DNA of 64,000 nt from Hyphomicrobiaceae bacterium (GCA_022844275.1 JALHMB010000002.1:620001-684000), one strand, 5' to 3'; shown: positions 8,221 to 16,807, counted from the stretch's first letter. Program-made: numbers and translations. The notes: generated from the letters alone by a model not told the origin.

Positions 8221-10116
8221 TCACGCGCTGAGATAGGCATTGTGGTGCGAGAGACAGGCCGAGGCGGCCTGTGCCTCTGCGTACGCAAACTTCTGCATGT
8301 CCCAGGCGCCTGTCGGACATCGCTCCGCACAGAGGCCGCAGTGCAGGCAGACGTCCTCGTCCTTGGCCATGATGCGCCCGGTCTTGAGAGGCCCCGACAC
8401 GTACAGATCCTGGGATTTATTGAGCGCCGGCACGCGCAACGCCATACGCAGATCCGCCTCGTCGTCGTTCTCGATGAAGTTTATGCAGTCGACAGGACAG
8501 ATGTCCATGCAGGCATCGCACTCGATGCAGAGATTGTCGGTGAAGACGGTCTGCACATCGCAATTGAGGCACCGCTCGACCTCGCGCGCGGCAATCTTGT
8601 CGTCGAAGCCGAGCTCGACCTCGAGCTTGAGATTCTTGAGCGAGGCTTCCAGCGTCGCGTGCGGAACGGCCTGGCGGTTCCGCGGATCGTAGTTATTCGA
8701 ATACGACCACTCGTGAATGCCCATCTTCTGGCTGACGAGCGTGTGTCCGGGCTTCGGCCGGTCGACGAGGCTGCGTCCATGGCAGTAGGCATCGATCGAG
8801 ATCGCGGCCTGATGGCCGTGCGCGACAGCCCAGATGATGTTCTCGGGTCCCCAGGCTGCGTCACCGCCGAAAAAGACGCCAGGAATGGAGCTCATGAACG
8901 TCTTGCGGTCGACGGCGGGCTGGCCCCACTCGTTGAAGGTCATGCCGATATCGCGCTCGATCCAGGGGAAAGCGTTCTCCTGGCCGATCGCCATCAGAAC
9001 GTCGTCGCAGTCGATCGTGACGATCTCGCCCGAGGCTTCGAGCTTGGGGCGGCCTTTGGCATCGACACCGGTCTGAACCATCTTCTCAAAGGTCATGCCG
9101 ACGAGTTTGCCGTCCTTCACGACGAAAGACTTTGGCGCGTGATTGTCGAGGATCGGAATGCCCTCGTGGAGCGCGTCCTTGATTTCCCAGTCCGAGGCCT
9201 TCATGACCTTGCGCGGACTGCGCACAGTGACCGTCACGGCTTCGGCGCCGAGACGCAGCGCCGTGCGGCAGCAGTCCATGGCCGTATTGCCGCCGCCGAT
9301 GACGACGACGCGGCGGCCGATCTTCTCGACATGTCCGAACGCGACCGACGTCAGCCAGTCGATGCCGATGTGAATGTTGGCGGCGGCCTCCTTGCGGCCC
9401 GGCAGCTCGAGATCCTTGCCCTTGGGCGCACCGGTGCCGACGAAGATCGCGTCGTAGCCCTCGCCGAGCATCGCCTTGAGGCTCTTGATCTCGGCGCCGA
9501 AGAGCGTCTTGACACCGAAGTCGAGAATGCGGCCCACCTCCTCGTCGAGCACGTTTGCGGGTAGGCGGAACGAGGGAATGTTCGTCCGCATGAGCCCGCC
9601 CGGAACGGGATCGCGCTCGAAGAGCGTGATGTCATAGCCGAGCGGCATGAGATCGCGCGCGACGGCCAGTGAGGCTGGGCCTGCACCGATCAGCGCGATG
9701 CGCTTGCCGTTCTTCTCGGTCGGAATGGCGGGGAGGAGATTATCGATGTCGCCTTTGTAGTCGGCGGCGACGCGCTTCAGGCGGCAGATCGCGACCGGCT
9801 CGGCATTCTTCTTCGAGGGATCCTTGGCGTTGCCTTCATCGCCGACCTGGATGCGGCCGCGCCGGCAGGCGGGCTCACAGGGGCGATCGCAAACGCGACC
9901 GAGAATTCCCGGGAAGACATTCGATTCCCAGTTCAACATATAGGCCGCTGAGTAGCGGCCCTGTGCGATCAGACGGATATACTCGGGGACCGGCGTATGC
10001 GTCGGGCACGCCCACTGGCAATCGACGACTTTGTGGAAGTACTGCGGGTTCTCGATGTCGGTTGGAGGGGTACGACCGCGCTTGCGTGCTCGGGCCGCGA
10101 TTTCACTCGCCTGCAT
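8221..10116 (-). CDS. GltD-like FAD/NAD(P) oxidoreductase with two C-terminal [4Fe-4S] ferredoxin domains (Kor electron-transfer subunit)
   Basis: 631 residues. Order of domains: an N-terminal GltD-type Fe-S segment with Cys at about 33, 37, 76, 80 and 84; an FAD-binding ALIGAGPASLAVA near 141; an NAD(P)-binding VVVIGGGNTAMDC near 270; and two ferredoxin motifs, CIECDACMDICPVDC at 530 and CLHCGLCAERCP at 590. The gene is first in the operon with korA and korB, so it probably passes electrons from the 2-oxoacid oxidoreductase to NADP+ (or the reverse). The 2-oxoglutarate:NADP+ oxidoreductase of Azoarcus evansii has such a third subunit, which makes this more than a generic GltD paralogue. No glutamate synthase large subunit is nearby. 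The ATG at 10116 is preceded by AAGAAGGCGAG. Confidence 0.82.
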   Translation of the reverse strand: MQASEIAARARKRGRTPPTDIENPQYFHKVVDCQWACPTHTPVPEYIRLIAQGRYSAAYMLNWESNVFPGILGRVCDRPCEPACRRGRIQVGDEGNAKDPSKKNAEPVAICRLKRVAADYKGDIDNLLPAIPTEKNGKRIALIGAGPASLAVARDLMPLGYDITLFERDPVPGGLMRTNIPSFRLPANVLDEEVGRILDFGVKTLFGAEIKSLKAMLGEGYDAIFVGTGAPKGKDLELPGRKEAAANIHIGIDWLTSVAFGHVEKIGRRVVVIGGGNTAMDCCRTALRLGAEAVTVTVRSPRKVMKASDWEIKDALHEGIPILDNHAPKSFVVKDGKLVGMTFEKMVQTGVDAKGRPKLEASGEIVTIDCDDVLMAIGQENAFPWIERDIGMTFNEWGQPAVDRKTFMSSIPGVFFGGDAAWGPENIIWAVAHGHQAAISIDAYCHGRSLVDRPKPGHTLVSQKMGIHEWSYSNNYDPRNRQAVPHATLEASLKNLKLEVELGFDDKIAAREVERCLNCDVQTVFTDNLCIECDACMDICPVDCINFIENDDEADLRMALRVPALNKSQDLYVSGPLKTGRIMAKDEDVCLHCGLCAERCPTGAWDMQKFAYAEAQAASACLSHHNAYLSA

Positions 10117-10423
10117 CTCGCCTTCTTCCCTGGCTCGTTTCTGTGCCGGGGAGCCATCCTCACCGAACGGCGCCGCGGGCAGCTCATGCGCCCACCCAGC
10201 CCGTCACAAGGAATTCGCCCCAGCCCCTAACAGCGACCCCGTTCAAAGCGGGGCCTGCAACTTAGACTCTCTATAGCCGCTGCAAACAGTGTTGGCCACT
10301 CGACATCACGCATTGCTGATGGGAATGATTTACGCGCCATGCAAAACGGCCCCACCTAGACTTAAGGCGGGGCCGTCATGACTCGGAATATTGTGGATGC
10401 TGCGCGCTGCAGCGCACAAAATC
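10117..10423. other. intergenic region between korC-like gene and rpmE
   Basis: No gene is visible in these 307 bases. They hold the promoter side of the Kor operon, a small hairpin (ccccg/cgggg at about 10237-10253) and the rpmE terminator at 10346-10376. Confidence 0.6.
10346..10376 (-). terminator. intrinsic terminator of rpmE
   Basis: Inverted repeat acggccccacc / ggcggggccgt with a 9-base loop and one mismatch; on the minus strand it is followed by TTTTGC. It lies about 50 bp past the rpmE stop. Confidence 0.7.
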
Positions 10424-10648
10424 TCAGAAGAGGCCTTCGAACTTCTTCTTGAAGCGCGAGACGCGGCCACCGCGGTCCATGAGCGTCTGATTGCCGCCAG
10501 TCCATGCAGGATGCGTGCTCGGATCGATGTCGAGCTGCAGCGTGTCGCCTTCTTTACCGTAGGTCGAATAGGTCTGGTACGTGGCGCCGCTCGGGAGGGC
10601 GACAGTGATCAGGTGGTAGTCGGGGTGGAAGTCTTCGATGTTCTTCAT
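10424..10648 (-). CDS. rpmE: 50S ribosomal protein L31
   Basis: 74 residues from the ATG at 10648 ([20 protein letters not shown]); the open frame continues upstream but that part lacks L31 similarity. It has the L31 hallmarks [25 protein letters not shown] and RVSRFKKKF. The CxxC pairs of the zinc-binding form are absent, so this is the zinc-independent form commonly found in alphaproteobacteria. It is monocistronic with its own terminator. Confidence 0.95.
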   Translation of the reverse strand: MKNIEDFHPDYHLITVALPSGATYQTYSTYGKEGDTLQLDIDPSTHPAWTGGNQTLMDRGGRVSRFKKKFEGLF

Positions 10649-10851
10649 GGCGTCTCTCACGAGCGAGCACGAAACACCCGACATCGGCGCGACAGGCGCC
10701 GGGTAGCGGGTGGTCATGGATGAAAATCTGGGCGGTCTATACAGAAAGTGGGGCGCCGGGGCAAGCGGTCTACGTGCCTTCCAAACGCGGCCGCGGAGGC
10801 GATGTTCCCGGGTCTGACTATCGGGCGCGGGCCGAGGACGATAAGTCCAGC

Positions 10852-11277
10852 TCATTCACCATCGCCACGGCGCATGGCCAGTGCACGCTCGACATGCGCC
10901 AGGTCGTCGTCGACGAGCGGTGCATATTTCTCGCGTAGCCGGGAAAACTCCTGCTGTACGGTCTCCAGCTCTTCATCGGACATGTGATCCAGATTGACGA
11001 AGCCCGTCCGCGCGCCCTCGGCCGCCCGGATCAGCTCGTCGAGCTTCAGGGTGATTACGCGCGTTTCGCGGTTCTGGGTGTTCTGGATGAGAAACACCAT
11101 CAGGAACGTGACAATGGTCGTCCCGGTATTGATGAAGAGCTGCCAAGTATCCGAGTAGCCGAAGGTGGGACCGGTTATGCCCCAGACGCCGACGGTCAGG
11201 AGCGCGACCAGAAAGGCCCATTGCGTTCCAACCACGTGCGAAGACCGCTCGGCAAATTTGCGAAACCAGTTGTTCAT
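10852..11277 (-). CDS. low-affinity iron permease family membrane protein
   Basis: 141 residues with two predicted membrane helices (about residues 20-36 and 48-66) joined by a short loop [20 protein letters not shown]. The segment [24 protein letters not shown] after helix 2 is the signature of the Fet4-like low-affinity iron permease family. The C-terminal 60 residues are charged and probably helical and cytoplasmic. Transport activity has not been shown for the small bacterial members, so the name is a family label only. It is divergent from the molybdoenzyme operon. Confidence 0.75.
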   Translation of the reverse strand: MNNWFRKFAERSSHVVGTQWAFLVALLTVGVWGITGPTFGYSDTWQLFINTGTTIVTFLMVFLIQNTQNRETRVITLKLDELIRAAEGARTGFVNLDHMSDEELETVQQEFSRLREKYAPLVDDDLAHVERALAMRRGDGE

Positions 11278-11405
11278 GTGACCACCTTTGCGCCGCCCTG
11301 CCGCTGAGCATAGGACTGCCGGGTACGCATCGGAAGCAAGCCATGCGCGGCGAGCAATTGACCGGCTGAGGCTTTTTGCTAGGGTCCGCCCGAGAAGGAT
11401 GCCAA

Positions 11406-12515
11406 ATGACCGAACCCGCAGGCCCGGTTTCCCCTTTCGATGCGGAAAAGGGACGCCCCAACGTCGAAGGTGACTTCCTCCGCGAAGAAGTGCGCCTCGC
11501 CAACCGCAATTCCGGCATTCTGCTCGAGGCGCTACGTCATGACGTGACGCCGATCGGGCTGCACTATCTGCTCAACCATTTCGACGTTCCCTACGTTGCC
11601 ACCGCGGCGGACTGGACACTGAGCGTGACCGGCCGGGTGCGCACGCCGCTCAAGCTGGCTCTGTCCGAGATCCAGGCGCTGCCGGCGAAGACGCTCCGCG
11701 TAACGCTCGAATGTGCGGGCAATGGCCGCGCCAACATCGGCTTGCGCCGCCAGAGCATGCCCTGGATGTACGAAGCGGTCGGCACGTCGGAATGGACGGG
11801 CACGCCGCTCCGCCACGTGCTCGAACGCGCCGGACTGCTGCCGGATGCTCTGGATATTGCCTTTCTCGGTATCGATCGCGGCTTCGACAAGATCTTCCAT
11901 GAGTACGGCCGGAGCCTCACGCCGCAGCTGGCGCTCAACGAGGACGTCCTGCTCGTTTGGGCGATGAACGGGGCCCCGCTGCTGCCACAGCACGGCTTTC
12001 CGCTGCGCATGATCGTGCCCGGCTGGTACGGCATGGCGAGCGTCAAGTGGCTCGATCGCATCGAAGTGCTCGACAGCCCATACGAGGGGCATCAGCAGGT
12101 CGGTAGCTACGTCTATAAGGAGAGCGCTGACGACGCGGGCGTGCCGGTAACGCATATCCGCGTCAAGTCGCTCATGGTTCCGCCGGGCATTCCCGACTGG
12201 TACACGCGTCATCGGCTCGTCCCGCCCGGACCGGTCAAGGTGTTCGGGCGGGCCTGGAGCGGCAATGGTGTGCCGGTCGTGCGCGTCGAATTCGGCGTCG
12301 ATGGAAACTGGCAGGAGGCGGAGCTCGGACCGGTCGACGGTAAGTACGCCTGGCGAAGCTGGCAGGCCTTATGGGATGCCAGCGAGGGCGAGCACGAGAT
12401 CGCCTGCCGGGCGACCGACGAGAACGGCGATACGCAGCCACTCGAAGAGCGATGGGACCGCAGTGGCTTCGGCAACAACATGGTGCACAGGATCGGAGTG
12501 ACAGTTCGCGCATGA
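11406..12515 (+). CDS. sulfite oxidase-family molybdopterin oxidoreductase
   Basis: 369 residues from the ATG at 11406. It has the sulfite oxidase fold in two parts: the Moco-binding domain (about 50-240) with the molybdenum-ligating Cys in TLECAGNGR at residue 103 and the PWMYEAVGTSEWTGTPL segment, and a C-terminal dimerisation domain (about 250-365). It lacks an N-terminal heme domain, and I see no Tat or Sec signal, so it is probably cytoplasmic. Its stop overlaps the start of an SdhB-like gene (ATGA), and SdhC/D-like genes follow in the same coupled way, which points to electron delivery to the quinone pool instead of to cytochrome c. The substrate may be sulfite, but other oxyanions or S-oxides are possible. 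Confidence 0.85.
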   Translation: MTEPAGPVSPFDAEKGRPNVEGDFLREEVRLANRNSGILLEALRHDVTPIGLHYLLNHFDVPYVATAADWTLSVTGRVRTPLKLALSEIQALPAKTLRVTLECAGNGRANIGLRRQSMPWMYEAVGTSEWTGTPLRHVLERAGLLPDALDIAFLGIDRGFDKIFHEYGRSLTPQLALNEDVLLVWAMNGAPLLPQHGFPLRMIVPGWYGMASVKWLDRIEVLDSPYEGHQQVGSYVYKESADDAGVPVTHIRVKSLMVPPGIPDWYTRHRLVPPGPVKVFGRAWSGNGVPVVRVEFGVDGNWQEAELGPVDGKYAWRSWQALWDASEGEHEIACRATDENGDTQPLEERWDRSGFGNNMVHRIGVTVRA

Positions 12516-13243
12516 GCACGACAGCAGAAGCCACGATCGACGTGCGCGTGTGGCGCGGTGGCGAGAAGGGCGAATACCAGTCCTTTGCCGTGCCGCGGCG
12601 CGACAGCCAGACCGTGCTCGATGTGGTCACATGGATCCAGCGTCACGCCGATCCAACGCTTGCATACCGCTTCGCCTGCCGCGTTGGCGTGTGCGGCTCC
12701 TGCGCGATGACGGTGAATGGCCGCCCGCGCTGGACGTGCCGCACGCACGTCTCGAAGGTGATCGAGGATGGCCGCGTTGAAATCGGACCTCTCGCCAATC
12801 TGCCTGTCATCCGCGACCTCGCGGCGGATCTGACGCCATTCTTCGAAAAGTGGCAGAAGGCAGAGGGCACGTTCGTGCCGTCGCGCACGCGCCACGAGCC
12901 GTTGGAGACGATCAGCCCCGAAAGCCCCGAGCGCCAGGCGGCAAACGCGGCCATCGAATGCATCAACTGCGGCGTCTGCTATGCGGCATGCGATACCGTG
13001 CGTTGGAGCCCCGAGTACTTCGGACCGGCGGCGCTGAACCGCTCGTGGTCGCTCGTCAATGACGTACGCGACGCGGGCAATCTGAAGCGCCTCGCAGCTG
13101 CAGCCAGCAACGGCGGCTGCCACAACTGCCACTCGCATCAGTCCTGCGAGCAGCTCTGTCCGCAGGGCCTCAATCCGACTGCATCCATTGCCGGGCTCAA
13201 GCGGCGCACCATGCAGGCCTATATCCGCGGAGAAATCTCGTGA
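12512..13243 (+). CDS. SdhB/FrdB-like iron-sulfur subunit
   Basis: 243 residues. The N-terminal plant-type [2Fe-2S] site is FACRVGVCGSCAM (Cys 56, 61, 64) with Cys76. The C-terminal half carries CINCGVCYAAC preceded by Cys150 (Cys 150, 153, 156, 160) and CHNCHSHQSCEQLCPQGLNP (Cys 203, 206, 212, 216), the ligands of the [4Fe-4S] and [3Fe-4S]/[4Fe-4S] clusters of succinate dehydrogenase/fumarate reductase. The start overlaps the molybdoenzyme stop by 4 bp and the end overlaps the next gene by 4 bp. No SdhA flavoprotein gene adjoins it. It is either the electron relay of the molybdoenzyme or part of a split succinate dehydrogenase-like complex. Confidence 0.85.
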   Translation: MSTTAEATIDVRVWRGGEKGEYQSFAVPRRDSQTVLDVVTWIQRHADPTLAYRFACRVGVCGSCAMTVNGRPRWTCRTHVSKVIEDGRVEIGPLANLPVIRDLAADLTPFFEKWQKAEGTFVPSRTRHEPLETISPESPERQAANAAIECINCGVCYAACDTVRWSPEYFGPAALNRSWSLVNDVRDAGNLKRLAAAASNGGCHNCHSHQSCEQLCPQGLNPTASIAGLKRRTMQAYIRGEIS

Positions 13244-13572
13244 GTGCCGTCCGCCTTTATGTCTGGCAGCGGTTGACGGCTCTGCTCATGGTGCCGCTCA
13301 TCATCGTGCACCTCATCATCATCATCTACGCGACCAACCGTGGCCTCAGCGCTGCGGATATCCTCGGTCGCACGCAGGGCAGTATCGCGTGGGGGCTCTA
13401 CTACACGCTCTTCGTCGCCGCAGCCGCGATCCATGGTGCTATTGGCGTGCGCGGCGTCGCGCGGGAATGGCTCGGCTGGCGTGAGACGGCGCTCGACCGG
13501 CTCATGTGGATCTTCGGCGTCATTCTGCTGGTGCTCGGGCTGAGGGCCGTCTTTGCGGTGGTGGTGCCATGA
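13240..13572 (+). CDS. SdhC-like membrane anchor subunit
   Basis: 110 residues with three hydrophobic segments (about 12-32, 50-70, 87-108). VWQRLTALLMVPLIIVHL near the N-terminus, with His24, and IHGAIGVRGVAREW, with His65, resemble the two heme-ligand helices of SdhC/SdhD cytochrome b subunits. It should anchor the Fe-S subunit and may bind heme b and quinone. Starts and stops overlap neighbours by 4 bp on both sides (GTGA and ATGA), so translation is coupled. Confidence 0.75.
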   Translation: MSAVRLYVWQRLTALLMVPLIIVHLIIIIYATNRGLSAADILGRTQGSIAWGLYYTLFVAAAAIHGAIGVRGVAREWLGWRETALDRLMWIFGVILLVLGLRAVFAVVVP

Positions 13573-13925
13573 GCACGCAACCGCACAACACTGCTTATCG
13601 TAGCGACCGCTTGTGGTTGGCGGCGATGGTGCATCGCGTCTCGGGCGTGCTCCTCGCAGCCTTTCTGCCGCTGCATTTTCTTGTGCTCGGGCTTGCGATC
13701 GAGAGCGAAGGTCAGCTCGACAGCTTTCTGCAGTGGACGAAGTCGCCGCTGGTGAAGCTCGCCGAGACTGGTCTCGTGCTGCTGCTCGCCATTCACCTGC
13801 TCGGCGGTCTCCGCGTGCTCGTCATCGAGAACATGCCGTGGCGCAACGGTCAGAAGCGCATGGCGACACTTGCGGCCGCCGCGGCTGTCGGGATTGCCGG
13901 CGTGTTCCTGATCGCGCTGCTCTGA
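13569..13925 (+). CDS. SdhC/SdhD-like cytochrome b membrane subunit
   Basis: 118 residues from the ATG that overlaps the preceding stop. It contains MVHRVSGVLLAAFLPLHFLV (His22, His36), the HRxSG signature of SdhC, and IHLLGGLRVLVIENM with His76, the H-x-x-G-x-R segment of the family. Three membrane helices are predicted. With the previous gene it forms a two-chain heme-b anchor. The operon ends here; the next gene is on the other strand. Confidence 0.75.
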   Translation: MSTQPHNTAYRSDRLWLAAMVHRVSGVLLAAFLPLHFLVLGLAIESEGQLDSFLQWTKSPLVKLAETGLVLLLAIHLLGGLRVLVIENMPWRNGQKRMATLAAAAAVGIAGVFLIALL

Positions 13926-13932
13926 TGGAGCC

Positions 13933-14283
13933 TCACCAGCGGCCGTAGTACGTCCAGGCTCTTTGATCACTCCAGCTGGCCGCACCATAGCGAAAGCCCG
14001 GGTCCCAGAGGGCAGAGGGCTTGGCGAGCGGTCGGGGCCGATAAATCGACGCCCGACGCGACCAACCTTGGACCTTGGAGCGTTGGCGGTAACTCACGTC
14101 CGAGATCTGCCGCCCAGCGACGCGCTGCCGGTAGCAATCGCTACATCCGCCGACGCTCTCAACCATGTTTCTTGTCTCGGCAACTGATCCGCGTGGGACG
14201 AGGGGCGCAGCATCAGCTGGTTTGTGGTGAACACTAGCGACGGATAGTGCCATCAGAGCAGCGGCAACGGTGCGCTTGGGCAT
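13933..14283 (-). CDS. small exported protein, unknown function
   Basis: 116 residues from the ATG at 14283 (MPKRTVAAALMALSVASVHH); CCTAAGGAC lies just upstream. There is a basic, hydrophobic signal peptide with a likely cleavage after PADAA near residue 25. The mature part is basic and rich in Arg, Ser, Tyr and Trp, with two cysteines in GGCSDCYRQR that could form a disulfide. I do not recognise a family. It is convergent with the SdhD-like gene, 7 bp apart. Confidence 0.55.
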   Translation of the reverse strand: MPKRTVAAALMALSVASVHHKPADAAPLVPRGSVAETRNMVESVGGCSDCYRQRVAGRQISDVSYRQRSKVQGWSRRASIYRPRPLAKPSALWDPGFRYGAASWSDQRAWTYYGRW

Positions 14284-14489
14284 AGTCGTGTCCTTAGGAG
14301 AGATCACCTGGCAGGATGCTCAGGTGGCACCAAACCCACAGACGGTATGCCGAGAAGCGGAGCAATTGCATCCGTGGTGCTACGGAGACAGCGGGCTGCG
14401 GAACCCGGTTCGCGCGGGCCCTCGAGGAGGGAGCCGCATTACCGGCACTGGGGGGCGTCACTCATCGCGATAACTGAGGCGAGACGCCA

Positions 14490-14876
14490 TCAGTGGTGAT
14501 AGCGCCGGTAGAAGTAGGCCCGCGACCCCGTCGGATTCCACTTCGCCCACTGCTTGTAGCCATAGAAGTAGTAATGGCAGCGGTGCCAGTCGTGGCAGTG
14601 CTTATGGCTCCATTTGCCAGGCGCGTGGCGATGCTCCTTCAAGGGCGGAAGCCATCCACGGCGAGACTTGTAGTGGTACTTGCCGTAGCGGTGGTGGTGG
14701 TACTTCGCGTGATGCCGGCGATAGTGATGCACGGAGCTATGGCTCGCCGGCTGCACCAGGCCGCCTGACGGAGGCAGTGCCGGGCGAGAGGCGAGCGGGG
14801 CTGCGTTGGCCGTTGCTCCCTGGAACGTCAAAGCCGCGAAGGCCACCACACACGCGGCGCTAAAGCCGATTTTCAT
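14490..14876 (-). CDS. exported His/Tyr-rich protein, unknown function
   Basis: 128 residues from the ATG at 14876, which is preceded by GGAGGTAGATCTC. A signal peptide (MKIGFSAACVVAFAALTF) ends near residue 24 (ATANAAP). The mature part is extremely rich in His, Tyr, Lys and Trp (for example HHYRRHHAKYHHHRYGKYHY, then KWSHKHCHDWHRCHYYFYGY), with two cysteines. Such composition could bind metals or interact with envelope polymers, but no function is known to me. Confidence 0.65.
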   Translation of the reverse strand: MKIGFSAACVVAFAALTFQGATANAAPLASRPALPPSGGLVQPASHSSVHHYRRHHAKYHHHRYGKYHYKSRRGWLPPLKEHRHAPGKWSHKHCHDWHRCHYYFYGYKQWAKWNPTGSRAYFYRRYHH

Positions 14877-15107
14877 GAGATCTACCTCCTCCATGCATCG
14901 CTGCGGGCTAAACGCAGCTAGAGGCTCGGAAGTCTCACAAGGTGAGAGCCGGTAACCGCAACCTTCTGGATAAGCGCCTAAAGCATTAGGCGGATGGCGC
15001 ACCGTCCGGCACACCCTTTGCATTTATTGAAAAGCTCGAGGCCCGGGTCGAAAATCTGTGCCTCGCATCATGCGTTCAGGGGTGGCACGACCGGGCAGAG
15101 GTCCATC

Positions 15108-15329
15108 ATGTCTTTGAGTTTGCTCCAGCATTCGAACCATTTGATTGAAGAAAATCGTCGTCGGATCGAGCGCTTCCGCGCGGAGATCGCAGAGGGGGCG
15201 GGGATCGACAGTGCTTTGCGCCAGCGCGTTCTCCAGCAGATGGAGCTCTCGTTGCAGTGCCTTGTCCGACATCGGGACGCACTTGCCTCGCGCGCTAGAG
15301 ACCAGCATTTCGGCGGGCAGGGTGCCTGA
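15108..15329 (+). CDS. small helical protein, unknown function
   Basis: 73 residues (MSLSLLQHSNHLIEENRRRI...). It is Arg/Glu/Gln-rich and mostly helical, without membrane segments. The opposite strand is also open here, and the choice of strand rests only on the more protein-like composition and a nearby GAGG. Treat it as tentative. Confidence 0.35.
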   Translation: MSLSLLQHSNHLIEENRRRIERFRAEIAEGAGIDSALRQRVLQQMELSLQCLVRHRDALASRARDQHFGGQGA

Positions 15330-15433
15330 TCGACAGGCGTCTTTGCTGCCAACTTCAACCCTTTGTTAACCACGGCGGACGACTCTCACACCGCTGGCAT
15401 CCGCTCGGGCGCGTGCCGGAGGGGTAGCGCGTC

Positions 15434-15808
15434 ATGCGGTTCATCGCCGTCTTGCTGATCCTGCTCGCTGCGGGCAAGGTCGGCTATCATCAGTATCTCT
15501 ACCGCTCGGCCACGGCCGAGGTCATGGTCACGACCTTCCGCGACCAGGCCGTCGCCGCCTGCCAACGCGATGCGACCGCAACCGGCCTCGCCGATCGCAC
15601 GGCGTGGGCGAGCCCGGCGCAGGTCTGGTTCGGCGTTGGCAATCCGCACGCGGATGTCTCCGTCTGGCAGGTCGACCACGCCCGCTGGGGCGAGCGCTAC
15701 CGGACGCCCTTCATCTTCGTCGCGACGGCAAGAGCCTCGGGCGGACCTGTCTGCGCTTATGACATCGAAGCGCGCCGGACCATGGTGCTGCCGCTCGGCC
15801 ATTCCTGA
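15434..15808 (+). CDS. membrane-anchored or exported small protein, unknown function
   Basis: 124 residues. A hydrophobic N-terminus (MRFIAVLLILLAAGKVGYHQ) acts as a signal or anchor; the rest is soluble, with two cysteines (in AACQRDATA and PVCAYDIEA) and several Trp residues. No family is recognised. GGAGGGGTAGCGCGTC precedes the ATG. The next gene starts about 90 bp downstream and could be co-transcribed. Confidence 0.6.
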   Translation: MRFIAVLLILLAAGKVGYHQYLYRSATAEVMVTTFRDQAVAACQRDATATGLADRTAWASPAQVWFGVGNPHADVSVWQVDHARWGERYRTPFIFVATARASGGPVCAYDIEARRTMVLPLGHS

Positions 15809-15901
15809 GACTTCGAGCGAACAACCGATCCACGCCTGACAAGCCCGCCCCCATCCGCTAGAACGGCTCCCAACGGAAAGTAGCTTTACGGGAGCGACGA
15901 C

Positions 15902-16780
15902 ATGGCGAAGGTGGCATTTATCGGATTGGGCGTGATGGGCTACCCCATGGCGGGGCACCTTCTCAAGAAGGGCGGCCATGAGCTGACCGTCTACAACCGC
16001 AATGCCGCCAAGGCTGCGGCCTGGGTCAAGGAGTACGGCGCCGGCAAGACGGCCGCGACGCCGGCAGAAGCCGCTAAGGACCAGGACTTCGTTTTTTCAT
16101 GCGTCGGCAATGACGACGATCTGCGCTCTGTGACCCTCGGCAAGGACGGTGCCTTCGAGGGCATGCGCAAGGGCGCGACCTTCATCGACAACACGACGGT
16201 CTCCGCGAACATCGCGCGCGAGCTGTATGCCGCTGCAAAGGCCAAGGGCTTCGGCTTTCTCGATGCGCCAGTATCGGGCGGCTCGGCGGGTGCAACGAAC
16301 GGCGTGCTGACGGTCATGGTCGGCGGTGATGCCGAGACCTTTGCGAAGGCCGAGCCCGTCATCGCCGCCTACGCGCGCATGGTGACGCTGATTGGTGCGC
16401 CGGGCGCGGGCCAGCTCACGAAGATGGTCAACCAGATCTGCATTGCGGGCGCCGTGCAGGGTCTCGCCGAAGGCATCCACTTCGCCCAGAGGGCCGGTCT
16501 CGACATTTCGAAGGTCATGGAGACGATCTCCAAGGGTGCGGCCGGATCCTGGCAGATGGACAACCGCTGGAAGACGATGTCGGAAGCAAAATACGATTAT
16601 GGCTTCGCCGTGGACTGGATGCGCAAGGACCTCTCGATTTCGCTCGATGAAGCTCGCCAGAACGGCGCGACGCTGCCTGTCGCAGCGCTCGTCGATCAGT
16701 TCTACGCCGAGGTCCAGCGGCTCGGCGGCAAGCGCTGGGATACTTCGAGCTTGCTCGCGCGCCTCAATCAGCAGGATTGA
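15902..16780 (+). CDS. 3-hydroxyisobutyrate dehydrogenase family NAD(P)-dependent oxidoreductase
   Basis: 292 residues, the normal size for beta-hydroxyacid dehydrogenases. Rossmann motif IGLGVMGYPMAGHL at 7-20, substrate-binding DAPVSGGSAGA at 121-131, and catalytic Lys174 in GAGQLTKMVNQ. The family includes 3-hydroxyisobutyrate dehydrogenase (valine catabolism) and tartronate semialdehyde reductase; the DAPVSGG string fits both. The ATG follows GGGAGCGAC. It stands alone, followed by a palindromic repeat. Confidence 0.85.
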   Translation: MAKVAFIGLGVMGYPMAGHLLKKGGHELTVYNRNAAKAAAWVKEYGAGKTAATPAEAAKDQDFVFSCVGNDDDLRSVTLGKDGAFEGMRKGATFIDNTTVSANIARELYAAAKAKGFGFLDAPVSGGSAGATNGVLTVMVGGDAETFAKAEPVIAAYARMVTLIGAPGAGQLTKMVNQICIAGAVQGLAEGIHFAQRAGLDISKVMETISKGAAGSWQMDNRWKTMSEAKYDYGFAVDWMRKDLSISLDEARQNGATLPVAALVDQFYAEVQRLGGKRWDTSSLLARLNQQD

Positions 16781-16807
16781 GCGCGCTTTGCATCCGCCTT
16801 CCTTATT

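Noticed and set aside
7558-9564. Long plus-strand frame of 668 codons opposite the Kor operon
   Set aside because: It is the antisense of two strongly conserved genes and shows no domain signatures.
15024-15308. Minus-strand frame of 94 codons opposite the small helical protein
   Set aside because: Poorer ribosome binding site and less protein-like composition than the plus-strand frame, although the choice is not certain.
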